NCBI RefSeq assembly: GCF_013386585.1
Contig: NZ_JACARO010000007.1
Location: forward strand, 61,432-125,431
Length of the DNA stretch: 64,000 nt
Reading direction: 5' to 3'
Source: Pseudomonas sp. P7548
GTDB lineage: Bacteria > Pseudomonadota > Gammaproteobacteria > Pseudomonadales > Pseudomonadaceae
Shown here: one piece after another, positions 23,683 through 30,947 of the stretch
Numbering within the stretch: the first letter of the stretch is position 1
How the letters are laid out: each line of letters opens with the position of its first letter
The notes under the pieces: generated by a model
Databases searched by the model: none
What the model was told of the DNA's origin: nothing
Seen by the model: only the letters and a program-made list of their open reading frames with translations
Program-made: the position numbers and the translations under genes

Positions 23683-23845
23683 CAGAACGCCACGATTGCG
23701 ACCCTCGGCGAGCGCGTAAGACGTGTTCTTCATCACCGACGCCGATAACCAGCCGCTGTCCGACCCGGAGCTGTGCCTGCGCTCGCAGGAAGCCATCGTC
23801 GTGACCCAGGAGCCTGGCGTCGAGCTCACGCGCCTGACTATATAA
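23676..23845 (+). pseudogene. Duplicated 3' end of glnD
   Basis: Copies glnD 21124-21307, the end of the last ACT domain. It has about ten substitutions, a 2-nt deletion after GAGCGCGT that shifts the frame, and a 12-nt deletion before GTGACCCA. It ends at a new TAA one base out of register with the glnD TGA. No promoter or start is present, so it is a relic. Confidence 0.9.
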
Positions 23846-23870
23846 ATTTTAATGTTGTGGACGTGGCTCA

Positions 23871-23894
23871 TGTGGGAGCTGGCTTGCCTGCGAT
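23871..23894. repeat. Half REP element in the duplication scar
   Basis: One arm (TGTGGGAGCTGGCTTGCC...) of the REP pair found after intact glnD. The second arm is gone, consistent with a deletion that also removed most of the second dapC. Confidence 0.8.
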
Positions 23895-23907
23895 GGCATC
23901 GCCTCGA

Positions 23908-23964
23908 TGCGAACATGTGAAAGCGGCGGAGCGGGTTCGTGCGTTTATTCAGCGTCATCAGTCA
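23908..23964 (+). pseudogene. dapC C-terminal relic
   Basis: Encodes EHVKAAERVRAFIQRHQ, which aligns with the dapC end ECVEAAERIRDFVQRTQ. The stop codon is changed to TCA and the rest of dapC is missing. The order REP arm, dapC tail, hairpin repeats the order downstream of intact glnD. Confidence 0.8.
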
Positions 23965-23973
23965 TCAAACACG

Positions 23974-23998
23974 CCCGCACTGCGCAATGCAGTGCGGG
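23974..23998 (+). terminator. Copy of the dapC hairpin
   Basis: CCCGCACTGC / GCAGTGCGGG, a 10-bp stem with a 5-nt loop, is a shortened and mutated copy of the 22657-22683 hairpin at the equivalent place behind the dapC relic. Confidence 0.6.
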
Positions 23999-24076
23999 AT
24001 GCTGAGCATTTCCTACAGCGCCACAAGTATTAAGCTACGCCTTTGTTGGAACGTTTCCCTCAAACAGCACCACTAC

Positions 24077-24826
24077 ATGGACTCCAGACTCCTTTCGTCA
24101 GCGAGGCCGTGCATTTTGAGCATCAACCCTACTGCCCATCCAACAGCCGCCGCCCCTGAGCATGCCTACAACAACCAGGCGCCGGAAACATCCGCGCTCA
24201 GTAGAAAAAAACGTGGCGTGGCATTCCCTGCGGACCTTTGGCCACAACACTCGACACTCAAGATCTCGTTGATTGGCATGACGCCGGAGCAAGAGCAACT
24301 CACCAAAACCAGCATCAATAAGTGGGCGCCTCACGTCAATCTGACGTTTGAGTTCACCCAATCACCCGACGCCGATATCAGGATTGCAGCGGACAATAAT
24401 TCCTATGGGGGCTCATCGACAGTCGGCGTAAATGCGAAGAAGGTTCCCGCCCAAAAGCCCACGATGGTTATCGGTTTTGCACACGGCTTGGTTGCAAAAA
24501 CCAGCCAGACGGTAGCGCATGAGTTCGGCCATGCCTTGGGTTTGAAGCATGAGCACCAACATCCCTACCGGACTTTAGAGTTCAATGCAGAAAACGTCTA
24601 TCAAGAGCACGATCGCTACAAACAACCCAGGAAAGAGGCTGACGACCAAATACTGAAAAAATTTGATCCTCGCCAGGTTTATTCTTCTCAGTATGACCCG
24701 CGCTCAATCATGCACTACAGCATGCCGGGGGAGTACTTCACTAACGGCATGCCCACATCCGAGAACTATGAACTGTCAGAAACCGACAAACAGTTCATCC
24801 GTGCGCTGTACCCTAAAAACCGATAG
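24077..24826 (+). CDS. Astacin-like (M12A) zinc metalloprotease 2
   Basis: Paralogue of the protease at 22759. The 249-aa form has HEFGHALGLKHE at 148-159 and SIMHY at 210-214, so all zinc-site residues are kept. Outside these motifs only about one third of residues match. A basic RKKRG at 43-47 precedes the catalytic domain, as TKRG does in the first copy. No signal peptide is seen. The start is uncertain: the ATG matching protease 1 has become ATC (24122); ATG 24077 has no good Shine-Dalgarno; TTG 24116, nine bases after GAGG, is an attractive alternative. The 3' end is 12 nt from the convergent antiporter stop. Confidence 0.8.
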   Translation: MDSRLLSSARPCILSINPTAHPTAAAPEHAYNNQAPETSALSRKKRGVAFPADLWPQHSTLKISLIGMTPEQEQLTKTSINKWAPHVNLTFEFTQSPDADIRIAADNNSYGGSSTVGVNAKKVPAQKPTMVIGFAHGLVAKTSQTVAHEFGHALGLKHEHQHPYRTLEFNAENVYQEHDRYKQPRKEADDQILKKFDPRQVYSSQYDPRSIMHYSMPGEYFTNGMPTSENYELSETDKQFIRALYPKNR

Positions 24827-24838
24827 AGCCCCTGAGAC

Positions 24839-26482
24839 TTATTTCAGCGATCCCAGGTTCGCTTCGCTCATATCCAGCTCCGCTAACACCTCCCGCAACA
24901 CGTCATCACCAATCTGGTGATGACGGCTCAAGCTATACAATTCCAGGCGCTGCGCCCGCAGGGCCTTGAGGCGCAACTTGCGCTCAAGCAGGTCCATCTG
25001 TTGCGCCAGCGCCTGGGCCTCGGCCGAGTCGTTGAACACTTCCAACTGGTGGCGGTATTCCGACATCAAGCGTGCCTTCAACTCAGCAGCGAGCGCGGCC
25101 TGGGCGGCGTCCTGGGTTTCGGTTTCAGCAAGTTCCTCGGTTTCCAGGGCATGAATCGCGGCCACGGCGGTTTTCTTCCAGGCCTCGCGAACCTCGTTGT
25201 GGCGCTTCTCATCGGGACTCTTTTCGACGCCGCGCAACAACAGTGGCAAGGCAATGCACGCAGCAATCAGCGATAACAGGATCACCCCTGCCGCGATAAA
25301 GGTCAGCAGGTCACGCTCGGGAAAGTCCTGCCCCGGCGCCAGCAGCAGCGGCACCGACATCACACCGGCCAGCGTCACTGCACCGCGCACGCCACCGACG
25401 GTGAGCAACCAGCATGAACGCGCCGTTGGCACCAGCGTCAGCTCACCTTTGCCTCGCAGCCTGCGCAGCAAACCCGACAGCCGCCAAATACTCTGTACCC
25501 AGATAAAGCGCAGCACCAGCAACACCAGGAAGATCGCCACCACGTCCAGGCAGCGATACAACAAGGTCGGCCACAACGTCGGCTCATGGCTGACCACCGC
25601 CTTGATGATGTCCGGCAGTTGCAGGCCCAGCAGCAGGAAGATCAAGCCGTTGAAAGCAAACTCCAACAACGACCAGACGCTGCGGTTGAGCAAACGCGTG
25701 CTCGTCTGGCGCGGCAGCAGGTCGAGCCAGCTTTGCATCATGCCCGCTGCTACCGCCGACAAAATCCCCGATGCACCCAAACGCTCAGCCAACACATACG
25801 CGGCAAACGGCAGCAGCAACATGAACACTACATGCGTCGCCGGGTCGTCCCAACCCCGGGCGATCATCCAGGTGCGCAAGCGGCCCACCAGCCAGCTCAG
25901 CGCGACCCCCACGGCCAGGCCACCGACGGCCACCAAGACAAACGTGAGGCTGGCATCGGCCAGGGAAAACACCCCGGTCAACGCCGCCGCCAGGGCGAAC
26001 TTGAAGGTCACCAGGCCCGACGCATCATTCATCAATGCCTCGCCCTGCAACATGTGCATCAGCGGAGTAGGCAAACGGTTCTGGGAAATGGCGGACACGG
26101 CCACAGCATCCGTCGGCGACAAAACCGCCGCCAGGGCGAAGGCCACCGGCAGCGGGATCGTAGGCAATATCCAGTGAATGAAGTAACCGGCACCGACTAC
26201 CGTGAACAGCACCAGCCCCACCGCCAACGTCAGGATCGGCCCGCGCAGCCGCCAAAGCTCTCGCTTGGGCATGCGCCAACCATCGGAGAACAACAACGGC
26301 GGCAGGAACAGAAACAGGAACAGCTCCGGGTCCAGTGCCACGTGCAACCCTAGCGTAGGCCACGCCAGCAAGGCGCCGGCGGCAATCTGCACCAAGGGCA
26401 ACGGCAGAGGAATGACACGCCCGACCAGACGCGAAACGCTGACCAGCATCAGCAGAATAAGAACGGTGTAGGCGGTTTGCAT
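24839..26482 (-). CDS. Na+/H+ antiporter, CPA1 family
   Basis: Inner-membrane cation/proton exchanger for pH and sodium balance. The 547-aa protein has about 12 hydrophobic segments up to residue 400 or so, with the CPA1 ion-site region LSPTDAVAVSAI and LMNDASGLVTF. A long charged, partly coiled-coil cytoplasmic tail follows (about 415-547). Start at 26482 (MQTAYTVLILLML), the first residue of the membrane domain; a frame open to 26533 adds polar sequence without a clear ribosome site. The tail end is duplicated at 23487-23682. In related Pseudomonas an antiporter of this type lies close to dapC. Confidence 0.9.
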   Translation of the reverse strand: MQTAYTVLILLMLVSVSRLVGRVIPLPLPLVQIAAGALLAWPTLGLHVALDPELFLFLFLPPLLFSDGWRMPKRELWRLRGPILTLAVGLVLFTVVGAGYFIHWILPTIPLPVAFALAAVLSPTDAVAVSAISQNRLPTPLMHMLQGEALMNDASGLVTFKFALAAALTGVFSLADASLTFVLVAVGGLAVGVALSWLVGRLRTWMIARGWDDPATHVVFMLLLPFAAYVLAERLGASGILSAVAAGMMQSWLDLLPRQTSTRLLNRSVWSLLEFAFNGLIFLLLGLQLPDIIKAVVSHEPTLWPTLLYRCLDVVAIFLVLLVLRFIWVQSIWRLSGLLRRLRGKGELTLVPTARSCWLLTVGGVRGAVTLAGVMSVPLLLAPGQDFPERDLLTFIAAGVILLSLIAACIALPLLLRGVEKSPDEKRHNEVREAWKKTAVAAIHALETEELAETETQDAAQAALAAELKARLMSEYRHQLEVFNDSAEAQALAQQMDLLERKLRLKALRAQRLELYSLSRHHQIGDDVLREVLAELDMSEANLGSLK

Positions 26483-26695
26483 AACGCGGGTTTCCCGGAC
26501 AATCGACGTGCAACGACACACATACGGCAACAACTCGCCGTTGAAGTGCCATATAACCCAGCTATGTTACCCACCTGGCTGCAGCCTGACATTTGCACAT
26601 AAGTCGCACGCCGGCATGACGAGCGGCACCCAAACCCGCTGGTCGTGGCATAATCCGTGACCTTCCGTTTTCACACGCTCAAAGGGGGCAATTCC

Positions 26696-27058
26696 TTGAC
26701 CGCTTCAAGCAAAACGTTGCACCTTTTCGGCATCAAAGCCTGCGACACCATGAAAAAGGCCCGCACCTGGCTCGATGAGCACGCTGTGAGCTATGAGTTC
26801 CACGACTACAAAACAGCCGGTATCGACCGCGAACACTTGACCCAATGGTGCAACGAGCACGGTTGGCAGGTGGTTTTGAACCGTGCGGGCACCACCTTTC
26901 GCAAACTCGAAGACGAACGCAAAGCCGATCTCGATCAGTCGAAAGCCATTGAATTGATGCTCGCGCAACCTTCGATGATCAAGCGCCCGGTGCTTGATCT
27001 CGGTGACAGAACCCTGATTGGCTTCAAGCCAGATAGTTATTCGGCGGCCCTCAAGTAG
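26696..27058 (+). CDS. ArsC/Spx-fold reductase-like protein (YffB-like)
   Basis: Thioredoxin-fold protein of the ArsC/Spx superfamily, role unproven. LFGIKACDTMKKARTWL holds a single active-site Cys (CDT instead of CxxC), followed by RPVLDLGDRTLIGF, typical of the E. coli YffB group. I chose the TTG start at 26696 because AAAGGGGGC lies six bases upstream; the ATG at 26657 would place this ribosome site inside the gene. The protein is 120 aa. It precedes dapD by 32 nt and is probably cotranscribed. Confidence 0.85.
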   Translation: MTASSKTLHLFGIKACDTMKKARTWLDEHAVSYEFHDYKTAGIDREHLTQWCNEHGWQVVLNRAGTTFRKLEDERKADLDQSKAIELMLAQPSMIKRPVLDLGDRTLIGFKPDSYSAALK

Positions 27059-27090
27059 GCCAGCCCTTTCCATTTTGTAGAGGTAACAGC

Positions 27091-28125
27091 ATGTCCAATT
27101 CCCTGTTCAGCCTGGGCTTCGGCGTCGGCACTCAGAACCGCCAAGGTGCTTGGCTGGAAGTGTTTTACGCGCAGCCGCTGCTCAACCCTTCGGCTGAAAT
27201 CGTCGCAGCCATCGCGCCGATCCTCGGTTACACCGAAGGCAACCAGGCCATTACCTTCACCATCAGCCAAGCACTGCAGCTGGCTGATGCGCTCAAGAAT
27301 GTCGACGCCACCCAAGCCGCGTTGCTCAACCGCCTGGCTGAAAGTCACACGCCGCTGGTCGCCACCCTGCTGGCTGAAGACGCCGCACTGACCTCCACGC
27401 CTGAGGCCTACCTCAAGCTGCACCTGCTGTCCCACCGCTTGGTCAAGCCACACGGCCTGAGCCTGGCCGGTGTGTTCCCGCAACTGCCGAACGTGGCCTG
27501 GACCAGCCAGGGCGCGATCGACATCGCCGAACTGGCCGAACGCCAACTGGAAGCACGCCTGCGTGGCGAGCTGCTGGAAGTGTTCTCGGTGGACAAGTTC
27601 CCGAAAATGACCGACTACGTGGTTCCGGCCGGCGTACGGATCGCTGACGCCGCGCGTCTGCGCCTGGGCGCCTACGTGGGCGAAGGCACCACCGTGATGC
27701 ACGAAGGTTTCGTCAACTTCAACGCCGGCACCGAAGGCCCGGGCATGATCGAAGGCCGTGTGTCGGCTGGCGTGTTCGTCGGCAAGGGCTCGGACCTGGG
27801 CGGCGGTTGCTCCACCATGGGCACCCTGTCGGGCGGCGGCAATATCGTGATCAAGGTGGGCGAAGGCTGCCTGATCGGCGCCAACGCCGGTATCGGTATC
27901 CCGCTGGGCGACCGCAACACCGTGGAGTCGGGCCTGTACGTCACCGCCGGCACCAAGGTTGCGTTGCTGGACGAGCAGAATCAATTGGTCAAGGTGGTCA
28001 AGGCACGCGAACTGGCCGGCCAGCCGGACCTGCTGTTCCGCCGCAACTCCGAGACCGGTGCCGTGGAGTGCAAAACCCACAAATCGGCCATCGAACTGAA
28101 CGAAGCGCTGCACGCTCACAACTAA
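27091..28125 (+). CDS. dapD: Tetrahydrodipicolinate N-succinyltransferase
   Basis: Succinylates tetrahydrodipicolinate in lysine and meso-diaminopimelate synthesis. The 344-aa protein is the long Pseudomonas-type DapD: an N-terminal helical domain and a C-terminal left-handed beta helix (about 180-290, with GAYVGEGTTVMHEGFVNFNA). GAGG lies 7 bases before the ATG. Its pathway partners dapC and dapE are in the same window, though not in one operon. Confidence 0.96.
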   Translation: MSNSLFSLGFGVGTQNRQGAWLEVFYAQPLLNPSAEIVAAIAPILGYTEGNQAITFTISQALQLADALKNVDATQAALLNRLAESHTPLVATLLAEDAALTSTPEAYLKLHLLSHRLVKPHGLSLAGVFPQLPNVAWTSQGAIDIAELAERQLEARLRGELLEVFSVDKFPKMTDYVVPAGVRIADAARLRLGAYVGEGTTVMHEGFVNFNAGTEGPGMIEGRVSAGVFVGKGSDLGGGCSTMGTLSGGGNIVIKVGEGCLIGANAGIGIPLGDRNTVESGLYVTAGTKVALLDEQNQLVKVVKARELAGQPDLLFRRNSETGAVECKTHKSAIELNEALHAHN

Positions 28126-28144
28126 GCAGCCACTCGATGCCACT

Positions 28145-28171
28145 AGCGGGCCCCCACCCAGGGGCTCGCTT
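28145..28171 (+). terminator. Probable terminator after dapD
   Basis: AGCGGGCCCC and GGGGCTCGCT form a 10-bp stem with one G-T mismatch and a 6-nt loop, 20 nt past the dapD stop. It is followed by T then ATACG, a weak tail. Confidence 0.4.
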
Positions 28172-28189
28172 ATACGAGTCTTTATCACC

Positions 28190-29395
28190 ATGCTTGTGCC
28201 CTCTCCCTGGCGCGCCGACTTCCCGGCCATCGCCACCCTGCAACGGCAAGACCAGACCTACCTGGACAACGCCGCCACCACGCAAAAACCCCAAGCCCTG
28301 CTGGATGCCATCAGCCATTACTACGCCAATGGCGCAGCCAATGTGCACCGTGCCCAGCATTTGCCGGGGGCTCACGCGACACAGGCTTTTGAAGACAGCC
28401 GCAACAAGGTCGCGCAGTGGCTGAACGCAGGTGACAGCGGGCAAATCGTGTTTACCCACGGCGCGACATCGGCGCTGAACCTCTTGGCCTATGGCCTTGA
28501 GCACTTATTCAATGCGGGCGATGAGATTGTCATCAGCGCCCTGGAACACCATGCCAACCTGCTGCCCTGGCAGCAGTTGGCCAAACGCCGCGCGCTGAAC
28601 CTGGTGGTATTGCCCCTGGGTGACGACGGCGTGATTGACCTTGCCGTCGCCGCCGAACTGATCGGCCCACGCACGCGCCTGCTGGCGGTGAGCCAGTTGT
28701 CCAACGTGCTCGGCGCCTGGCAGCCCCTGGAGGCCCTGTTGGCGCTGGCCCAGCCACACGGCGCGCTGACCGTCATAGACGGTGCCCAGGGCATCGTCCA
28801 TGGCCGTCACGACGTGCAGGCCCTGGGGTGCGACTTCTATGTGTTCTCCAGCCACAAACTCTACGGGCCGGACGGCGTCGGCGTGCTGTTTGGCCGCAAC
28901 GAAGCCCTGCACCACCTGCGCCACTGGCAGTTTGGTGGCGAGATGGTGCAACAGGCCGACTACCACAGCGCCAGCTTTCGCCCGGCGCCCCTGGGTTTCG
29001 AAGCCGGCACGCCGCCGATCGCCAGCGTGATCGGCCTGGGGGCCAGCCTGGACTACTTGAGTTCGCTGGACCCCAACGCCGTGATCGCCCATGAAGCAGC
29101 CCTGCACGACTACCTGTTGCGCGGGCTCAAAGCGCGCAACGGTGTGCAAGTATTGGGATATCCCCAGGTGGCCCTGGTCAGCTTCGTGGTCGATGGCGTG
29201 CACAACGCTGACCTCGCCCACCTGCTGACGGAGCAAGGCATTGCCGTGCGCGCCGGACATCACTGTGCGATGCCGTTGCTCAAGGCGATGCATCTGTCGG
29301 GGGCGATTCGTGTGTCCCTGGCGCTGTACAACGACTCCGATGATCTGGAGCGTTTCTTTGAAGCGCTGGATCAAGCGCTGGATATGCTGCGATGA
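28190..29395 (+). CDS. csdA: Cysteine desulfurase CsdA
   Basis: PLP enzyme (group II, SufS/CsdA type) that takes sulfur from cysteine as a persulfide. In the 401-aa protein the PLP lysine is Lys223 in SSHKLYGPDG and the persulfide cysteine is Cys359 in RAGHHCAMPL. The next gene is its SufE-type acceptor, overlapping by 4 nt (ATGA). That pairing, with tcdA alongside, fits CsdA rather than SufS, because no sufBCD is present. The ribosome site is weak. Confidence 0.93.
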   Translation: MLVPSPWRADFPAIATLQRQDQTYLDNAATTQKPQALLDAISHYYANGAANVHRAQHLPGAHATQAFEDSRNKVAQWLNAGDSGQIVFTHGATSALNLLAYGLEHLFNAGDEIVISALEHHANLLPWQQLAKRRALNLVVLPLGDDGVIDLAVAAELIGPRTRLLAVSQLSNVLGAWQPLEALLALAQPHGALTVIDGAQGIVHGRHDVQALGCDFYVFSSHKLYGPDGVGVLFGRNEALHHLRHWQFGGEMVQQADYHSASFRPAPLGFEAGTPPIASVIGLGASLDYLSSLDPNAVIAHEAALHDYLLRGLKARNGVQVLGYPQVALVSFVVDGVHNADLAHLLTEQGIAVRAGHHCAMPLLKAMHLSGAIRVSLALYNDSDDLERFFEALDQALDMLR

Positions 29396-29799
29396 ATTTG
29401 CCGGTGGATGCAGTGACCGCGCTTGACGCCTTCCAGGCTGTCGGCAGTTGGGAACAGCGCGCGCGGATGCTGATGCAATGGGGCGAGCGTCTGCCGGCCC
29501 TGGCCGACGGGGATAAAGTCGACGCCAACCTGGTGCAGGGCTGCGAAAGCCTGGTGTGGTTGGCGGGGCACTTGCAGGATGGCCGTTGGCAGTTTGCTGC
29601 CGCCAGCGATGCACGGATGATTCGCGGGTTGGTGGCGTTGCTGCTGGCGCGGGTGAATGGGTTGACGGCCGCCGAGTTGCAGGCCGTTGATCTGCCGGAC
29701 TGGTTCAACCAGCTGGGGCTTTCCCGCCAATTGTCACCGTCCCGCAGCAATGGCCTTAACGCTGTCCTGCAGCGCATGCGAGCGTTGGGCCATACCTAA
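29392..29799 (+). CDS. csdE: SufE-type sulfur acceptor CsdE
   Basis: Accepts the persulfide from CsdA and passes it on. The 135-aa protein has the acceptor Cys51 in LVQGCESLVWL, the conserved SufE/CsdE loop. Its start overlaps the csdA stop, so synthesis is probably coupled. A REP pair follows. Confidence 0.93.
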   Translation: MNLPVDAVTALDAFQAVGSWEQRARMLMQWGERLPALADGDKVDANLVQGCESLVWLAGHLQDGRWQFAAASDARMIRGLVALLLARVNGLTAAELQAVDLPDWFNQLGLSRQLSPSRSNGLNAVLQRMRALGHT

Positions 29800-29804
29800 A
29801 ACCA

Positions 29805-29897
29805 AATGTGGGAGCGGGCTTGCTCGCGAAAGCGCCGTGTCAGTCTATACATGATTGACTGAGCCACCGCATTCGCGAGCAAGCCCGCTCCCACATT
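29805..29897. repeat. Paired REP palindrome (GTGGGAGCGGGC type)
   Basis: AATGTGGGAGCGGGCTTGCT and its inverted copy flank a spacer of about 40 nt between the convergent genes csdE and tcdA. Confidence 0.85.
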
Positions 29898-29920
29898 TTG
29901 AGCTTGGTTCGGCAGGATAG

Positions 29921-30730
29921 TTAAGCAGGCTTGACCCGCTCCGACGGCCTACGCACCCCGGCGACGATCTTATCCACGGCCTTGGTCGCCGCGACCATGC
30001 CAAACGTCGCCGTCACCATCATCACCGCGCCAAATCCACCCGCGCAGTCCAGCTTCACCCCATCCCCGACAAAGCTCTTTTGCAAACAGATACTGCCGTC
30101 CGGCTTGGGATAGCGCAGTTGCTCGGTGGAAAACACACACGGCACGCTGTAGTGGCGGGTCACGGTGCGCGAGAAACCATAGTCGCGGCGCAGGGTTGAG
30201 CGCACTTTGGAGGCCAGCGGGTCATTGAAGGTGCGGTTCAAGTCGCACACCTGGATCAACGTCGGGTCGATCTGCCCGCCGGCACCGCCGGTGGTGATGA
30301 TCTGGATCTTGCGGCGCTTGCACCAGGCAATCAGCGCCGCCTTGGCGTTGACCGCGTCGATGCAGTCGATCACGCAGTCGATGTCTGGCGTGATGTATTC
30401 AGCCATTGTGTCGCGGGTGACGAAATCCGCCACCGCGTGCACCGTGCAATCCGGGTTGATGCCGCGCAGGCGCTCAGCCATCACCTCGACCTTGGGTTTG
30501 CCCACGGTGCTGTCCAGGGCATGCAACTGGCGGTTGCTGTTGCTGACGCAGACGTCGTCCAGGTCAAACAGCGAAATCTCGCCCACCCCGCAACGGGCCA
30601 TGGCTTCCGCCGCCCAGGAACCCACGCCGCCGACGCCGACGATCGCCACATGGGCCGCTTTCAAGCGTTCCAGGCCTTCAATGCCATACAAGCGGGCGAC
30701 GCCTGCAAACCGTGGATCTTCTGTACTCAT
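29921..30730 (-). CDS. tcdA: tRNA ct6A synthase TcdA
   Basis: E1-like enzyme that cyclises t6A37 of tRNA to ct6A using ATP. The 269-aa protein has the ThiF/MoeB nucleotide loop GVGGVGSWAAEAMARCG. It also has the DLDDVCVSNSNRQ motif and a hydrophobic C-terminal stretch (CAGGFGAVMMVTATFG) typical of TcdA/CsdL. I chose ATG 30730 because GGGG lies 8 bases upstream; ATG 30736 is too close. CsdA/CsdE are its functional partners in E. coli, and here they are convergent neighbours. Confidence 0.93.
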   Translation of the reverse strand: MSTEDPRFAGVARLYGIEGLERLKAAHVAIVGVGGVGSWAAEAMARCGVGEISLFDLDDVCVSNSNRQLHALDSTVGKPKVEVMAERLRGINPDCTVHAVADFVTRDTMAEYITPDIDCVIDCIDAVNAKAALIAWCKRRKIQIITTGGAGGQIDPTLIQVCDLNRTFNDPLASKVRSTLRRDYGFSRTVTRHYSVPCVFSTEQLRYPKPDGSICLQKSFVGDGVKLDCAGGFGAVMMVTATFGMVAATKAVDKIVAGVRRPSERVKPA

Positions 30731-30947
30731 GACCATTACCCCAAAAACCGGCGCGCATTATGGACTACAGAGCGACAAGTTCGAAGCGACAAGCTACAAG
30801 TAAAGAACTTAGATGGCCTTTCGCTGACTAATGTCCGGTTTTTCTCTGCTTGCTGTACGGTCAGGGAAAGGCCGGTGTAGGATGCGCGCCGTTCGGCGCA
30901 GGCCGACACCTCTTTTCGTTCCACACCCTTTGGAACCCGAAATAGCT

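Noticed and set aside
23773..24033. 86-aa open frame as a new small gene
   Set aside because: It is made from the glnD relic in the wrong frame, the intergenic copy and the dapC tail; it has no ribosome site.
30740..30830. Short GCGACAAG repeats before ndvB as an operator
   Set aside because: Three imperfect AAG-rich copies without symmetry; this resembles common low-complexity intergenic sequence in Pseudomonas.
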